A stretch of 64,000 bases of DNA from Linyphia triangularis (GCA_963978545.1 OZ021721.1:112511280-112575279), one strand, 5' to 3'; counted from the stretch's first letter, positions 46,561 through 57,612 are shown. Notes: generated from the sequence alone by a model not told the origin. Translations and numbers: made by a program.

Positions 46561-47247
46561 TAAAATTCTTCGTTAATAAATTAATAGATTATTAAAATTT
46601 GAACTTCGGAAAAAGGGGGGGGGGGGAGCAATCATCTCCCTATTATGGTAAAGGCAATCATGGAGTCTACCAATATATCTTTAACTTCAAAAACATTCAA
46701 TGCATCCAACATCCCGCCAGTGCTCAGGATCTTCCATTCGTCTTCTGAATGACATAGAAACACGTCTAACTTGAAACAGAATCGTACGAATGTTCTAAAC
46801 ACCTTTCATCATCACTTACATGCAATTCCTGTAACCCTTCACAATGTCGGCTTCATATACGACTGCCTTTTTCGCGTATTTCTCGACGCGAAACCGTGAT
46901 TGGCTGTTACCTAACATATTTGCATACTTCTTTCAACCTTTGCAGCAAATTTCAGCTTCTTTAATTCAGATTGACTTACGGAAATTAAAAATGTCCTCTC
47001 CGTGTTAAACTTTTGGAAGTGTGTGTAAAATGCCGGTAGGTATAGTGTTAAAGACAGGGTTATGAATGATTAAGCCATTACAAATTAGGCCACGAAGAAA
47101 TTAATCCATTTCAATTAAGTGACTTAGAAATTGAATTTTTTATTTATGTATCATTTTATGCAGAAATAGAAGTCTGCCTTTATCTGGTTTTGTGTACGTC
47201 TTTTCAACTAATAGATGCAATTTCTTACTGCATTAAATATGTATTCC
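46561..47247. other. Mixed-composition DNA, no gene
   Basis: A 12-G run lies at 46615-46626. At about 46870-46915 the sequence TTCGCGTATTTCTCGACGCG is followed by TGATTGGCTG, a CCAAT-box-like word. It is a conceivable promoter patch, but no transcript can be inferred. Confidence 0.4.
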
Positions 47248-47569
47248 TTGGCACATTCACTGCCAATCACGTATTAGTACGAAATGTCTTGTAACTCCCC
47301 AGTAGTCTGTCCCGAATCGCCTGCACCGAGTTTCCGTTCATGCTGGAATTAACAGAAGTAACAAAATAATATTTGTCATACGAAATAAATATCAGATGCA
47401 TCTTGTCTTCCTCCATAAGGTTAGCTAGAAGCTTGTGTTTTTAAAACGCAGTTTCATATAATTCCAGCAAAAAGCTGCAACTCCGATTGGGTGCAGTCTA
47501 ATCTGGACAGGCTACTGGGGAACAACTCGACATTCCACGCTGATACGTAATCGGCAGCGAATGTGTTAA
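47248..47569. mobile_element. MITE with long inverted arms and TTAA at one side
   Basis: The element at 47252-47565 has arms of about 105 bp: CACATTCACTGCCAATCACG, CTCCCCAGTAGTCTGTCC and TGCTGGAATT, against the complement of the right side. The right edge abuts TTAA; the left edge reads TTGG, probably a mutated TTAA. CACATTCRCTGCC next to TTAA resembles piggyBac-like ends. Confidence 0.8.
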
Positions 47570-47570
47570 G

Positions 47571-47750
47571 GTTGGTTGGTTGTTTTCAGATTATCTGGCG
47601 CCGTCAGCAACACGAGGGCTATAATGCGCCGAAACATTTGTCATTAGACAAACCAACATACATTTACATACACCTATGCCTAACACGGGACTCGAACCTG
47701 CAACCTCGCGGTCTAGAAGCTAGCACGCTAACCACTATTCCGTTTGGTCG
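47571..47750 (-). mobile_element. tRNA-derived SINE (family 1), third copy
   Basis: The minus strand has an A-box-like GTGGTTAGCGTGCTAG and B-box GGTTCGAGTCC, with the GGCGCATTATAGCC body. Perfect 14-bp duplications GCGAATGTGTTAAG lie at 47557-47570 and 47751-47764. It landed across the very edge of the preceding MITE. The 66-codon plus-strand frame here is the SINE. Confidence 0.93.
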
Positions 47751-48002
47751 GCGAATGTGTTAAGGATCTTGTTTACTAAATTAAATCGTAAAAAGCTAAC
47801 AAGAAAACACATTGGATACACACTTCTTCAATGCTTTACGCATTTTATAATATAAAGAAATAATAAAAAGTTGCTTACCGAATTCTGTCTAGGAGGGTAA
47901 TGAATCATTGATGCCAAACATAGACGAAATCAAAATAAAACACATGGGTAATAACATGGAATAACTGAGATAATAACATGGAATAACTGAGATAATAACA
48001 TG

Positions 48003-48074
48003 GAATGTCATTTTGCCATTCATATTTTGCCACCATGATACCATTTCACTTAATGGAAATATTGCTCAGTTAAT
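48003..48074. repeat. First fragment of a CACGATACCATTTCA array
   Basis: GCCACCATGATACCATTTCA, CTTAATGGAAATATTGCTCA is one monomer of the array seen at 50855-51140, 55787-55940 and 57545-57612. The fold-back MITE at 48076 ends it. Confidence 0.65.
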
Positions 48075-48725
48075 AGTCCGAGAGGAGACAGCAATTTTTG
48101 GACTCCATCGAACATCATTCTGAACTTTTTATAGAAATTGGAAAAAAGTGAGTAGATTAGGAATTCACTGGTCTGCCGTGGCAAAAATGGCTGAAACTGA
48201 TCAAAAATCGACTTGGAATGAGTTGAATTAAAATTTGATTGCCAAATATGTCATAACTTGCCTAAAAGAGAACGAACTTATTCGTCTGGCAACCCACTTC
48301 ATTTTGATTTTCAATGAGAAAAAGCGCAAACGATTTCTGATCTTTGGCTAGGAAAACTTATATCTTTTAAAAGTAAGCCAAATTGGCGACATCATAAGTG
48401 ACGAAATATTTTTTGCCAACTTGGCTCGCTTTTAATAGATGCAAGTAGACCGTCGCCAGATATCTGAATCGTCTGCAACCTTCTTAATTGAAAATTAAAG
48501 AGTGAGGGTTACCAAATAAAAAAAAATGCTCATTATTTGGCAAGTTATGGCACATTTGGCAATTGGATTTAGTTCAACTTATTAAAAGTCGATTTTTGGC
48601 CAGTTTCGGCCATTTTTGCCATGGCAGACCAGTGGATTCATATTCTACTCACTTTTCTCTAATTTCTATAAAAAATTCAGAATGATGTTCGATGGGTCCA
48701 AAAACTGCAGTCGCCTCTCTGTCTA
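48074..48725. mobile_element. Long fold-back MITE with TA flanks, copy 1
   Basis: The element at 48076-48723 is almost one large inverted repeat. The outer 120 bp of each arm (GTCCGAGAGG.GAC.GCA, CCATCGAACATCATTCTGAA, CACTGGTCTGCCGTGGCAAA) pair closely and the inner parts pair with more mismatches. TA flanks both sides, pointing to Tc1/mariner-type transposition. No transposase. Copies at 59895 and 63193. Confidence 0.9.
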
Positions 48726-48897
48726 TAAAGATAATAAAATGAAGAAAGAGCCACGAAACGAAGGAGGGCATGAAACGAACGAGCATAAAACCAAAGAGGG
48801 CACACCGGGACATATTCCGATGTGAGAGTCACGAGAATCCTATAATAATCAAATTTAAACAAAAATAGTTTTTCTTAGTTTTGAAATGAACAGCCAT

Positions 48898-49220
48898 TTA
48901 AGCACTGTTATTATAACCCATGGTTTGGCTCTGCATTGATGTAGGTATAATTTCAGCGTGGATTGTGAAGTTATCAACGAGTATCTAATAAGTGTGAAAA
49001 CTTAAGTCAGTTATTTTTTCTATTTCTTGTGTTTTGTTTTCTTGGATTTGTTAAATTTGTTAAAGCACTGTTATTATAATCCATGTTTTGGCTCTGCATT
49101 CATGTAGGTATAATTTCAGCGTGGATTGTGAAGTTATCAACGAGTATGTAATAAGTGTGAAAACTTAAGTCAGTTATTTTTTCTATTTCTTGTGTTTTGT
49201 TTTCTTGGATTTGTTAAATT
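48898..49220. repeat. 162-bp direct tandem duplication
   Basis: AAGCACTGTTATTATAA.CCATG begins both copies (about 48900 and 49062). They differ at very few sites. Confidence 0.93.
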
Positions 49221-49656
49221 GTTTATTGTATTAGATTTTTGGTAACGCAAAAACTAATAGTCATTCTACGACAATAAGGCCAATGCATCATGAATCATGC
49301 ATACAATAATTTGTTTATTCAGGATATAGGCTAATAAACTTATCGAATAACTAATATATTTTACGGTATATTAACAATGTCAAAAATACATTAATATGTT
49401 TTTGTACTAATCGTAATGAAGGATCGTCATAAGAAGGTAAGCTAACAGCAAAAGTTCTTATTCATATTTAGTGTTAATCTCACACGCTCAACTTAGAAAT
49501 ACTTAATACTACTTCGCAATGATTTCAAATACTATATCCTTCATTAATTTACTCCAAGATACATAAGTATTTTCGAAGTAATTCATTAAGCGGATGTTCT
49601 TTACTCAGTCAATAGTGAAGTTATCACAAACAAGTTGTATGAAAGCACTTCTAAAA
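49221..49656. other. AT-rich DNA, no feature
   Basis: Nothing recognised. Confidence 0.45.
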
Positions 49657-49973
49657 TAATTAATAGTTTAAAAAACTAAAAAAATACGCTTTTATAGAAA
49701 AGTGAACTAAAAAGTAGAAAATAATTTTAAATAAGTTTGAAATAAGAATAGAGTGATTAACAAGAAATATTTATTTTATCGTAAAAAAGCGTGGGGTGCT
49801 TGATGTCAATTGTTGAAAATATCTTAAAAAGCACCCCACGCTTTTTTACGATAAAATAAATATTTCTTGTTAATCACTCTATTCTTATTTCAAACTTATT
49901 TAAAATTATTTTCTACTTTTTAGTTCACTTTTCTATAAAAGCGTATTTTTTAGTTTTTTAAATTATTAATTAT
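49657..49973. repeat. Near-perfect inverted repeat, arms about 144 bp
   Basis: The left arm 49657-49800 and right arm 49830-49973 are complementary with about one mismatch and one 1-base gap, around a 29-base loop. The inner arm reads GTAAAAAAGCGTGGGGTGCT. The outermost 75 bp of the right arm are repeated, more diverged, at about 49974-50042. No transposon ends or target duplication are evident. Confidence 0.93.
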
Positions 49974-50257
49974 TTTCTACTTTTTAGTTTGGTTTTCTAT
50001 TAAAGTGTGTTTTTTTAGTTTTTAAACTATTAATTATTTTTTCTGTAAACTATAATTTGTTTTTAGTTAGTGTACAAAACTCTCCAGTTGTTTCTGCCAA
50101 TAGTCACATGCTTGTTTCAAATTTAAGTCATGTGTATGCCTTAGTACACGCCGTATTACTAGGCACAAAACACTATCTTGTCTCTAAATATGAAAAATCA
50201 CTAATCCTGAAGATCCTGGTAATGACAATGCGACTAAAAAAACACGCTTTGTATAAC

Positions 50258-50525
50258 CGTCGTTCAAACGACAAATCTTTCAAACGGCACACCAGGGTTC
50301 GATTCCGGAGAAGGTTGGTTGGTTGGAATTTAACGGCGCAAGGGCAACACGAGTTCATCCTTGTGATAAAGCGACCAACTTATTGAATTATTGAATTGTC
50401 ATCGGTCCTTAATAAATATGCCAAATTTCGAGTTAATCCGACGTTTTGAAGGGGGTCAAAATCATGTTCAAAGATTCCGTTACATACTAACACATACATA
50501 CGTCTGAAACTAATAAAAGCGTATT
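50258..50525 (+). mobile_element. Composite tRNA-SINE with LINE-like tail
   Basis: A tRNA-like head with B-box GGTTCGATTCC (about 50300) is followed by GGTTGGTTGGTTGG, then ACGGCGCAAGGGCAACACGA, then a tail GCCAAATTTCGAGTTAATCC, AAGATTCCGTTACATACTAA and CACATACATACGTC typical of LINE 3' ends. The CGGCGC..GCAACACGAG core also occurs in the complement of SINE family 1, so parts appear to have been joined in a different orientation. The 5' end is not clear. Confidence 0.6.
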
Positions 50526-50854
50526 AATGAGGTAGATTTTTTGCTCTTTAAACTAATTGCTATAATTTCTCAGTAGAATTCCATAAATCATTTTTGTAAT
50601 TTTTTTTTATTTGTGTATCATTTGTGTTTTGTAATCTACCTGCGCATTTATTACAGCGCGTTGTAATCAAGCAAATTACATGCATAAAGTGTTTGAATTC
50701 GTCTAAGGAGGGAGAGATAGCAGACTACTCGTTGGTACAGCAGTGGGGTTCATGCCAAAATGGGTACGTTAATGCATAGGTGTGAGAAGGGTCTGACACC
50801 CACTACAAAGTTACTCTACCGCCCTCTAAGGTAACCCAGACGTGGCCTGGCCAC
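50526..50854. other. Mixed DNA, no gene
   Basis: Unique-looking, slightly GC-richer after 50700. No frame recognised. Confidence 0.4.
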
Positions 50855-51140
50855 CACGATACCATTTCACTAGATGAAAATATTATTTAATTAAACATAG
50901 AAAGATGCAAAAAGCACCATCATGATACCATTTCATTAAATAATAATAATATTACTTAATTAAACATAGTAAAACAAAGAAAACCACTACGATACTATTT
51001 CATTAATTGGAAATATTACTTAATTTAAAATAGTAAAATAAAGATAGACTCATCACGATAACATTTCGTAAAATGTTAATATTACTTAAACATAGTAAAA
51101 CGAAAGAAAAATCCACCACGATACCATTTCACAAAATAAA
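50855..51140. repeat. Diverged array, unit about 65-70 bp
   Basis: Copies of CCACCACGATACCATTTCAC, then A.ATGGAAATATTACTTAA, then TTAAACATAGTAAAACAAAG begin near 50859, 50916, 50985, 51048 and 51115. The same monomer recurs at 48003, 55787 and 57545, so this array was once longer and has been split by insertions. Confidence 0.82.
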
Positions 51141-53487
51141 AACTAAACTCAGTGGCGTAACAGCCCTGTGTGTGAGTGCGTCTGTGGGGCCCAATGTCCA
51201 ATACAGCAATGTTCCGGTCAGACGGTCAGTCAGACGCGGAATCCCCAGTGTTTAGTTCCCAAACATGCAGTGGCGGCTCGTGGGTATTAAAAGTGAGAGG
51301 GCCCAAATTAACAATTGCATGCCATGGGGGGGGGGGGGGACATGCAAATATCAAGACACATGAATTTCATGTAATTTTGTAAATGTTACTTAAATATTTA
51401 TGGGAAAACAAAACATTATTAAACACTTAAATTATCTAAGCATACTGATATCTGATAAAATAAATATTTCAATAAAATAAATTATTATTACAAAAACGAC
51501 GCGACGTTTCGTTTGAGAATGGACGACGTCAGGAAGGGTAAAATGAATGCACTTGCACCTTTTGCTTTTGAAAATTAAAAATGAAGCGAAGAATTCTTAG
51601 GCAAAAAAGTAAAGTACAGGCTTCAAATTATTCAATTGAACGTAAAATTACGGCATATCCATTTATAAATTGTTCCGTAAGAAATCCGATACTCATTCCC
51701 GGTTGAAAATTCCTGGTTTGAGGTTTTAGCCGCTTTGCACCCTTTTGTATGCGATCTGCACCCCCTTCCCACTGTCTATGCGTTTGAGGGTTTAAATTTT
51801 TTATTTATGGAGATTATTTTAAGGATCTTCTTGGTCTTCCGGGAAGCCTACCAAGAGCTGGACGCTATTTCAATGACCAGTGGTCATTAATTAGGAACAG
51901 CCATAAGTACGATATTATCGGGACTCACTGTAAGATAAAAAAAAATTAAAAAAAAAAAAAAGTGTGTTATAGTTTACCTTTTGTTCCCTCCCCCCCCCCT
52001 CCCCTCCCCCGTTAATATAACTAATTACTCCTAATCATATAATGAAAAGCATGTTATAATTAATAATTTTATTAAATTAAGAATAGAGAACACATTAAAA
52101 TGAACTCATGTCGGTTGGGCGAAGTGTAAAAGTTAAACAGCCTTGAAGATAAAACTTTTTTAATATAAGAAAAGTTACCAATATTTTCGACAGTATAAAA
52201 CATTTTATGTACAATACAGGTGGCTGGATTAGATACCAACAGTGTAGGAAGCAAAAGCTTTTTTATTTTGTTTGACATCATAATAATAAATTAAAATACT
52301 AATCACAAAAAAATAAGTGAAAGTATGAAAACCGATGTCACTCAATTTCTATTCTGTATTTAAGAAAAAGAAAACAAAGAGTTAGGGAAGAGTTATAAAA
52401 TAAATTAAGTCAAAACCTTGGTTAAAAATTCTGTAGAAATCACAGGCGAAAATTTTTCATCAAATATTACATGAATCATAGAAAAAAGAAACAAGAAAAA
52501 AAAAAATGCCGACAGCAACAATTTCACTTTTCGTAACTTTAGAGTGAATACCTAAATAAACAATTTTATAATGTTTTAAAATAATTTAAATAAATCATTT
52601 TAAAGACATCGGTATTGCTCCTAATATTCGAGTCAATGATATTTCATGAATCAATTCATGCAAAATAATTATGGCTTAACAGTAGAACTAATGAAAAATG
52701 CCATTAACTTAGAGTGTGCAATATTTATAAATTTGCAACCAAAGTCAAAGGTATTGTTATATTGACCAGTTCAACAGTTTTAATTTAAATTCATGAAAAA
52801 ATGAATAATTACTTGATTTGAGGATGAATAATTACTTGAAAAATGCATTGCATATGCATCTCAAATTTGAGATGTCTACTTACATTGAAACCAACCTGCA
52901 AAACATCCGATGGGGCTCGATTCGATGACGTTTCACATGTGAATTGAATATATTGCCTCTGGTCAATGAGTTTTGACATAGCGATAGTTAAAAATAGGTG
53001 TTTTACCATGATTCTTGATATTTTGAAAAGAAGTTGAGCAAACATGGAACTCGCTTCAAATTTTAATATTATATTTAATTCAGAATTTATTTTGAGAATT
53101 GGATCCTACCTGAGTTAAGAATAAACACTGTTTCTTCAATTTTAAGAATGCACAAATTTTATTTGACAATTTCAAATTGCTTGTATGATTTTGCTTTTTA
53201 AAGGGTGTAGGTTCTTGACTCAGATTCTTTACTAAATGCTCATGAATTTTTTTTCTTGTAACAGTAACTAGGTTTGCTTTATCTACATTTTACATATTAT
53301 TTGGGAGAGAGGGAAGGGGGGGGGGTTGAAAATTCTGTAACTGTGACGTTTATTATTTAACTTTAACACAGCATTATGCGATGGCTTAGTTCTAGTGGAG
53401 CCCCTTATTTAGAGAAGAACATTTTTTATTCTCTGTACAGAAATTCTTCCGTTGATGGCATCGGATTGTAAGTTACGTTAATAATTT

Positions 53488-53587
53488 AATAGGATATCAA
53501 ATATTAATGTAAGACAAATCTCTTCTTCCGATCATATATATGATCGGAAGAAGTGATTTGTCTTACATTAATATTTGATATCCTATT
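53488..53587. repeat. 100-bp palindrome, one mismatch
   Basis: The sequence is its own reverse complement about the centre 53537/53538 (GATCATATATATGATC), with a single mismatched pair (T opposite T). The outer end reads AATAGGATATCAAATATTAA. Confidence 0.95.
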
Positions 53588-53712
53588 GTTTTTATTTTGA
53601 TATTTACTTTTTTCCCGAAAAATGTTTGAGTATTTAAATGTCGTCTATATGGACGACATTTAAATACTCAAACATTTTTCGGGAAAAAAGTAAATATCAA
53701 AATAAAAACAAT
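53585..53712. repeat. Perfect 61-bp-arm inverted repeat, 6-base loop
   Basis: Arms 53585-53645 and 53652-53712 are exactly complementary; the loop is TATATG. It shares the three bases ATT with the preceding palindrome, so the two structures abut. Confidence 0.95.
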
Positions 53713-54219
53713 TTGCATAGAAAATCTTACTCTTACATTTTGAAAAACAAAGAGCGAAAATGAATGCAATGGATATTTATTGTAGCCACTTTTTTCGCAC
53801 CGCCATACTAGAGGACCAACGTGCAATCGCCTTCTCTACAATAAATGGTCATTCCTTTACAGAGCAGTCCACCCCAGAGCAGAGCGATCAGGGATGTTTT
53901 AGAAATTTTGTATTTATGCTTTGGCAAAACAGGATGTCACGTGAAAGTCGCAACCTAATATGCCCTATCGGTTTCAAATTCAAGGTCGTCCGAAGAAGGG
54001 GTCATTTTGTCCCCAGGAAAACTAGCATCTTTAAGAGAAGGGTCACCTTTTTGCAGTAATGATTGTGATTGATTAAAATTTTTTCGAGTTTGTTGCAAGA
54101 GCTCCCTGCTCCCTTCACAATAGTTAATGTCTAATGACAGAATAAATAAGTTTTAAGCTCTTTTTTTTTTTAAATATTAAAAAAATCCCACAACAAAACA
54201 ATATTAACAAGCTTATTTG

Positions 54220-54291
54220 TAAGTGAGGCCAGGGTCCAAAAAAGTGAGTGGTCCCAGGGCCCCCCTTGGCCCCCTGCACCAGCCGCCACTG
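54220..54291. other. Second right end inside the hAT element
   Basis: AAAAAAGTGAGTGGTCCCAG, then CCCCTTGGCCCCCTGCACC and AGCCGCCACTG duplicate the element's own right end at 54890-54958, but are followed by CCGACAAT and have no matching left end. This suggests an unpaired end left by an earlier rearrangement or nested event. Confidence 0.75.
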
Positions 54292-54988
54292 CCGACAATC
54301 AAGAAGAGACCATCCTAGTTTTTGTGCGAAATAAGTTAGTTTCTTTCATTCAACTTATTTTTTCAAACGGTCACAGATGAGCATACAAAATATCTTAGTT
54401 GGGCATTTCAAATTCATTCCTTCAGCAGCGAATTATAGTATGACTTACATCGTTAAACTTTATGAGCCTAGTAATAAAATAAAAAATATCGATGCGTAAC
54501 ATTCATATTGGGTCTCTGATCTAATGAGATTAACTTTTATTTCGGCCGGGGATCTCCTTATCCTATAGATCAGAAAACAGTGCCAAAACACGAAACTCAG
54601 GAATTTTGTAATTTGAGAACCACACAAGGGGTATAGACTTGCAGGATATTGCAGGTGGCGAAAGTCAGTCTCTCACCCCCGCCCCTTCATCTTTTTTCCA
54701 GCCCTTTTCTTCTACGTGCAAAGGAAAAGAAGCTCAATCAGGCGACTTAAATATTCATCCATAAGGAAATTTATTAGTTGAGTGAAAGTGGTCAGTTTCA
54801 AGATTAAAACTTCAGATAAATCAGTATATTAACTAGTAACTAATAAAAAATTAAAAAAAAAAAAAATCATTTGTAAAAAAAAAAAAATTGTGGTGGGAAC
54901 CGACCAAAAAAGTGAGGGGGCCCGGGCCCCCCCTGGCCCCCTGCACCAGCCGCCACTGCAAACATGCTTGGTTATTTAATCGACTCAC

Positions 54989-55718
54989 TTAAGGGGGTCC
55001 AGTACCGAAATTTTTTCAAAAATCCCAAATTATTTTTCTGATTTAAAAAAAGAGTTCATAGATTAATGAAGAGAATGATGTTTTTATCTTATTCCTCCGG
55101 TGATTAGAACGCCACAAAATTACCTGTTATTTAAACATCACTAATGGGCGTAACACCTTGAAGCGTCTGCTTAAAGTGCGTTTTTCGAACACTAGTGTTT
55201 TTCACAGATGTTGCATATTCAAATCGATATATCTCCAGAACCATTAATAATTGGCTATTCAAATTTTTGGAGCATTTAATTTATATAGTTTTAAATATTT
55301 TGTCTTCACAGAATTTTATTTTTTTAATTCTGTTTTAAAATATAACATTTAGCCTAAAAGATAACTAAAAAAAAGCAAAAATTTCAATATTTTAACTTTG
55401 AGAATTTTTTTAATTTTTTTTAATTCACCTATCAAAATTCTGTGAAGACAAAATTTTCTTTATATAATTATATATTACAGAAAGCTTTCACTTTGAAAAA
55501 AAATTTATTTTTTCTTGACTTATATCAAAATACGCAAACATCAATTATTATGGATTTTTCTTGGTTTTTTTTTTTTTTTTTTAAATAACTAAACACAATA
55601 TTTAAAAAAACATTTTCTCAAAGATATATAAATAGTATCTCATACATAAAATAAATTTTTGATATAAAAATGTACATAAATAAAGTTTTTCTTTATTTTC
55701 GGTACTCGACCCCCTTAA
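54989..55718. mobile_element. TTAA MITE, GGGGGTCCAGTACC family, left copy
   Basis: The element at 54993-55714 has ends GGGGGTCCAGTACCGAAA and GGGGGTCGAGTACCGAAA (complement) between TTAA motifs. The interior AATTCTGTGAAGACAAAAT occurs in both orientations, so the arms pair extensively. The sister at 58522 is in the inverted arm. Confidence 0.88.
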
Positions 55719-55787
55719 GGGATGAAAGGCTGAGTCAACCTTTCCCAGTCCGGAGCGCAATGCGCTACCACTGCGCCACTGGGCTTC
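55719..55787 (-). mobile_element. tRNA-like SINE head fragment
   Basis: The minus strand reads AGCCCAGTGGCGCAGTGG, then TAGCGCATTGCGCTCCGGAC, matching a tRNA acceptor/D-arm and A-box (TGGCGCAGTGGTAGCGC). The B-box region is degenerate (GGTTGACTCAG). It is cut by the TTAA MITE at 55714. Not a functional tRNA: no anticodon or T arm is preserved. Confidence 0.65.
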
Positions 55788-55940
55788 CATTTCATAAAAT
55801 AGTATTACTTAGTTAAACATAGTAAATTGAAGAAAGCCACCACGAATACCATTTCATTAAATGGGAATATTGCTTTATTAAAGATAGCAGAAAGAATCAC
55901 CACGATACCATTTCACTAAATGGAAGCATTAGTTAATTAC
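55788..55940. repeat. Further fragment of the CACGATACCATTTCA array
   Basis: Two to three monomers (ATTTCATAAAATAGTATTAC, GCCACCACGAATACCATTTC, ATCACCACGATACCATTTC) continue the array of 50855-51140. Confidence 0.75.
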
Positions 55941-56170
55941 AGTGCTGGAAACAGCTCTCATTTGTCAAGGTGTCAATATCGATGGACATCCTGTACCTTT
56001 GCACTGATTGTAAATGTCACTACTTTTTAGAAAGTTATTAATCATAGTCTTAGATCTGCTTAATCTTTTAGTTATATATCCCAAGAACTTAAACCACATT
56101 TTTTAAAACTAAGAATCTTTCCTTGTTCAATCAGTGTTAATTTCCTAACTCTTCCCATTTTCATAAATCT
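55941..56170. other. Short unique stretch
   Basis: No feature seen. Confidence 0.4.
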
Positions 56171-56741
56171 TTAAGGAGGTCAGGCACCTCCATAGGAGCC
56201 CATGTTAAATTCAACAACTTTAGGGGCATCTCATTTAATAACCGATTCTTCAATCATTATGAAACTTTCGCAGTATAATATTTAGATACTTTTGAATACT
56301 TCAACACGAGATTTTTGCTATTTTTTAAAAATTAAAAGAATTAGGATTTTTCAAAAATATGTTTAAGAAAAATTATAAAATTTTAGACTAATTATTTAAA
56401 AAAAAAGGTATGCTACTTATCAATAATTCCTCCTGTTAAAGTACTTAAATACATTAGAGAAACATGCATAAAAAATTTCAAGCATTTATGTCATATAGAT
56501 TTTAAGCTATGTGCCCCCAAACACGAAAAAACGGCATTTTGAGAAATTCGACTTTGAAGTTAAAAAAAAAAGCATTAAATACCTACATTTTGTTTACTTC
56601 AAAAAATTATTAAAAATACTTTGAAATAAGATATAATTACAAATGTGATATTATTTTAAAGAGAAAAATGTATATTTTGATAAACATTAATAAACTCGAA
56701 ATTAGTAATCTGAAAATTTTTCATGTGCCGGACCCCCTTAA
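56171..56741. mobile_element. TTAA MITE, GGGGGTCCGGCAC family, reverse copy
   Basis: The element at 56175-56737 lies between TTAA motifs. Its right end is GTGCCGGACCCCC and its left end is a mutated GGAGGTCAGGCAC. It matches 29043-29611 in reverse with high identity (for example GTAAACAAAATGTAGGTATT as complement). The 78-codon frame at its right edge is not considered a gene. Confidence 0.88.
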
Positions 56742-57076
56742 ATTACTCACGAGCATCGTTCTATATCGTCAACGTAATTTGTTTGAGCAACTCCCACAGA
56801 TGACTATAATACAACAGCAAATAAATAACATGAAAAAAACTATAAATTTGAGTTTGACCCTATTATTTTTTCCAGTTCTTCGCATATTTAAAAAATCATT
56901 ATAATTTTAATTTTAAAAGTAACTCAATTTATCGTAATATTTTTATATTTATAATTAAAGCTGTCATTTTCTACATTGTGTTAAATTTGCATAAAGTTCC
57001 AATAAGTAGTTGGGGAAATAATGAAGTTTTTCGCTTGGTCTTAACATTTTTCCAGCATTGTAAACATAAGTAATAC

Positions 57077-57497
57077 TGTTATGAATTTTTCCGCTGAGGC
57101 AATGATGGCACAGTTTTTAAGATAAAAACCACTATTTATTCACTCTTCAAAAGCACAAAATTTATTCAAAGACAACAGTTTAATCACCCTCAAGCTTCAA
57201 CACAAGCTTCATTAAGAACAACTTCGAATACAGCGATTATACAAGTTTATTCTAGTAAACAAAGCGATCAGCTCACATCGAAGTCCAAAGTCAATCTGAA
57301 AACTTTCCCGATCTCCTGTCTTTATATACTTGGCGCGAGAGAACATTCGCGAAATTTCCAGCTAATTCGTCGGAAAAGAAACATCTCGAAATTTCTCGAT
57401 TGCTTTAGGTGTTGCCACCTTTTTCTAACCTGTATAATCACTGTTAAAAAAATAAAATAAGATAAAAATAAATTACAATAGAATTGTAAAATAATAC
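57077..57497. mobile_element. Possible solo LTR
   Basis: It begins TGTTATGAATTTTTCCGCTG. It contains a promoter-like CTTTATATACTTGGCGCGAG followed by ATTCGCGAAATTTCCAGC, and is less AT-rich than its flanks. TAATAC occurs before the start (57071-57076) and again at 57492-57497, but the right end is not CA. A TATA box inside a TG-started block is LTR-like, but no second LTR, primer site or polyprotein is in view. It could also be a small promoter region. Confidence 0.3.
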
Positions 57498-57544
57498 GTC
57501 ACTATTTACACTATATACAGACAATTTGTGCTACAATACAAAGA

Positions 57545-57612
57545 AAGAGCCACCATGATACCATTTAATTAGACTGAACAATTAATTAAGCATAGTAAAA
57601 CGATGAAAGGGT
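57545..57612. repeat. Last fragment of the CACGATACCATTTCA array
   Basis: GAGCCACCATGATACCATTT, then AATTAAGCATAGTAAAACGA is one monomer. Confidence 0.65.

Larger units (their letters stand above)
51260..54966. mobile_element. 3.7-kb hAT-type element, no intact transposase
   Basis: The element at 51268-54958 has ends CAGTGGCGGCTCGTG and CAGTGGCGGCTGGTG (complement), with CAAACATG at 51260-51267 and 54959-54966. The inverted-duplication partner shows the unfilled site at 59267-59274, which proves the limits. The interior has a 14-G run (51326-51339), C-runs near 51990-52012, two abutting palindromes (53488-53712), and GC-richer patches. No frame (78 and 99 codons at 52809 and 53760) resembles a transposase. 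Confidence 0.92.

Noticed and set aside
53760..54059. 99-codon frame inside the 3.7-kb hAT element as a transposase
   Set aside because: It shows no hAT catalytic or dimerisation motif, BED finger or other recognisable domain.
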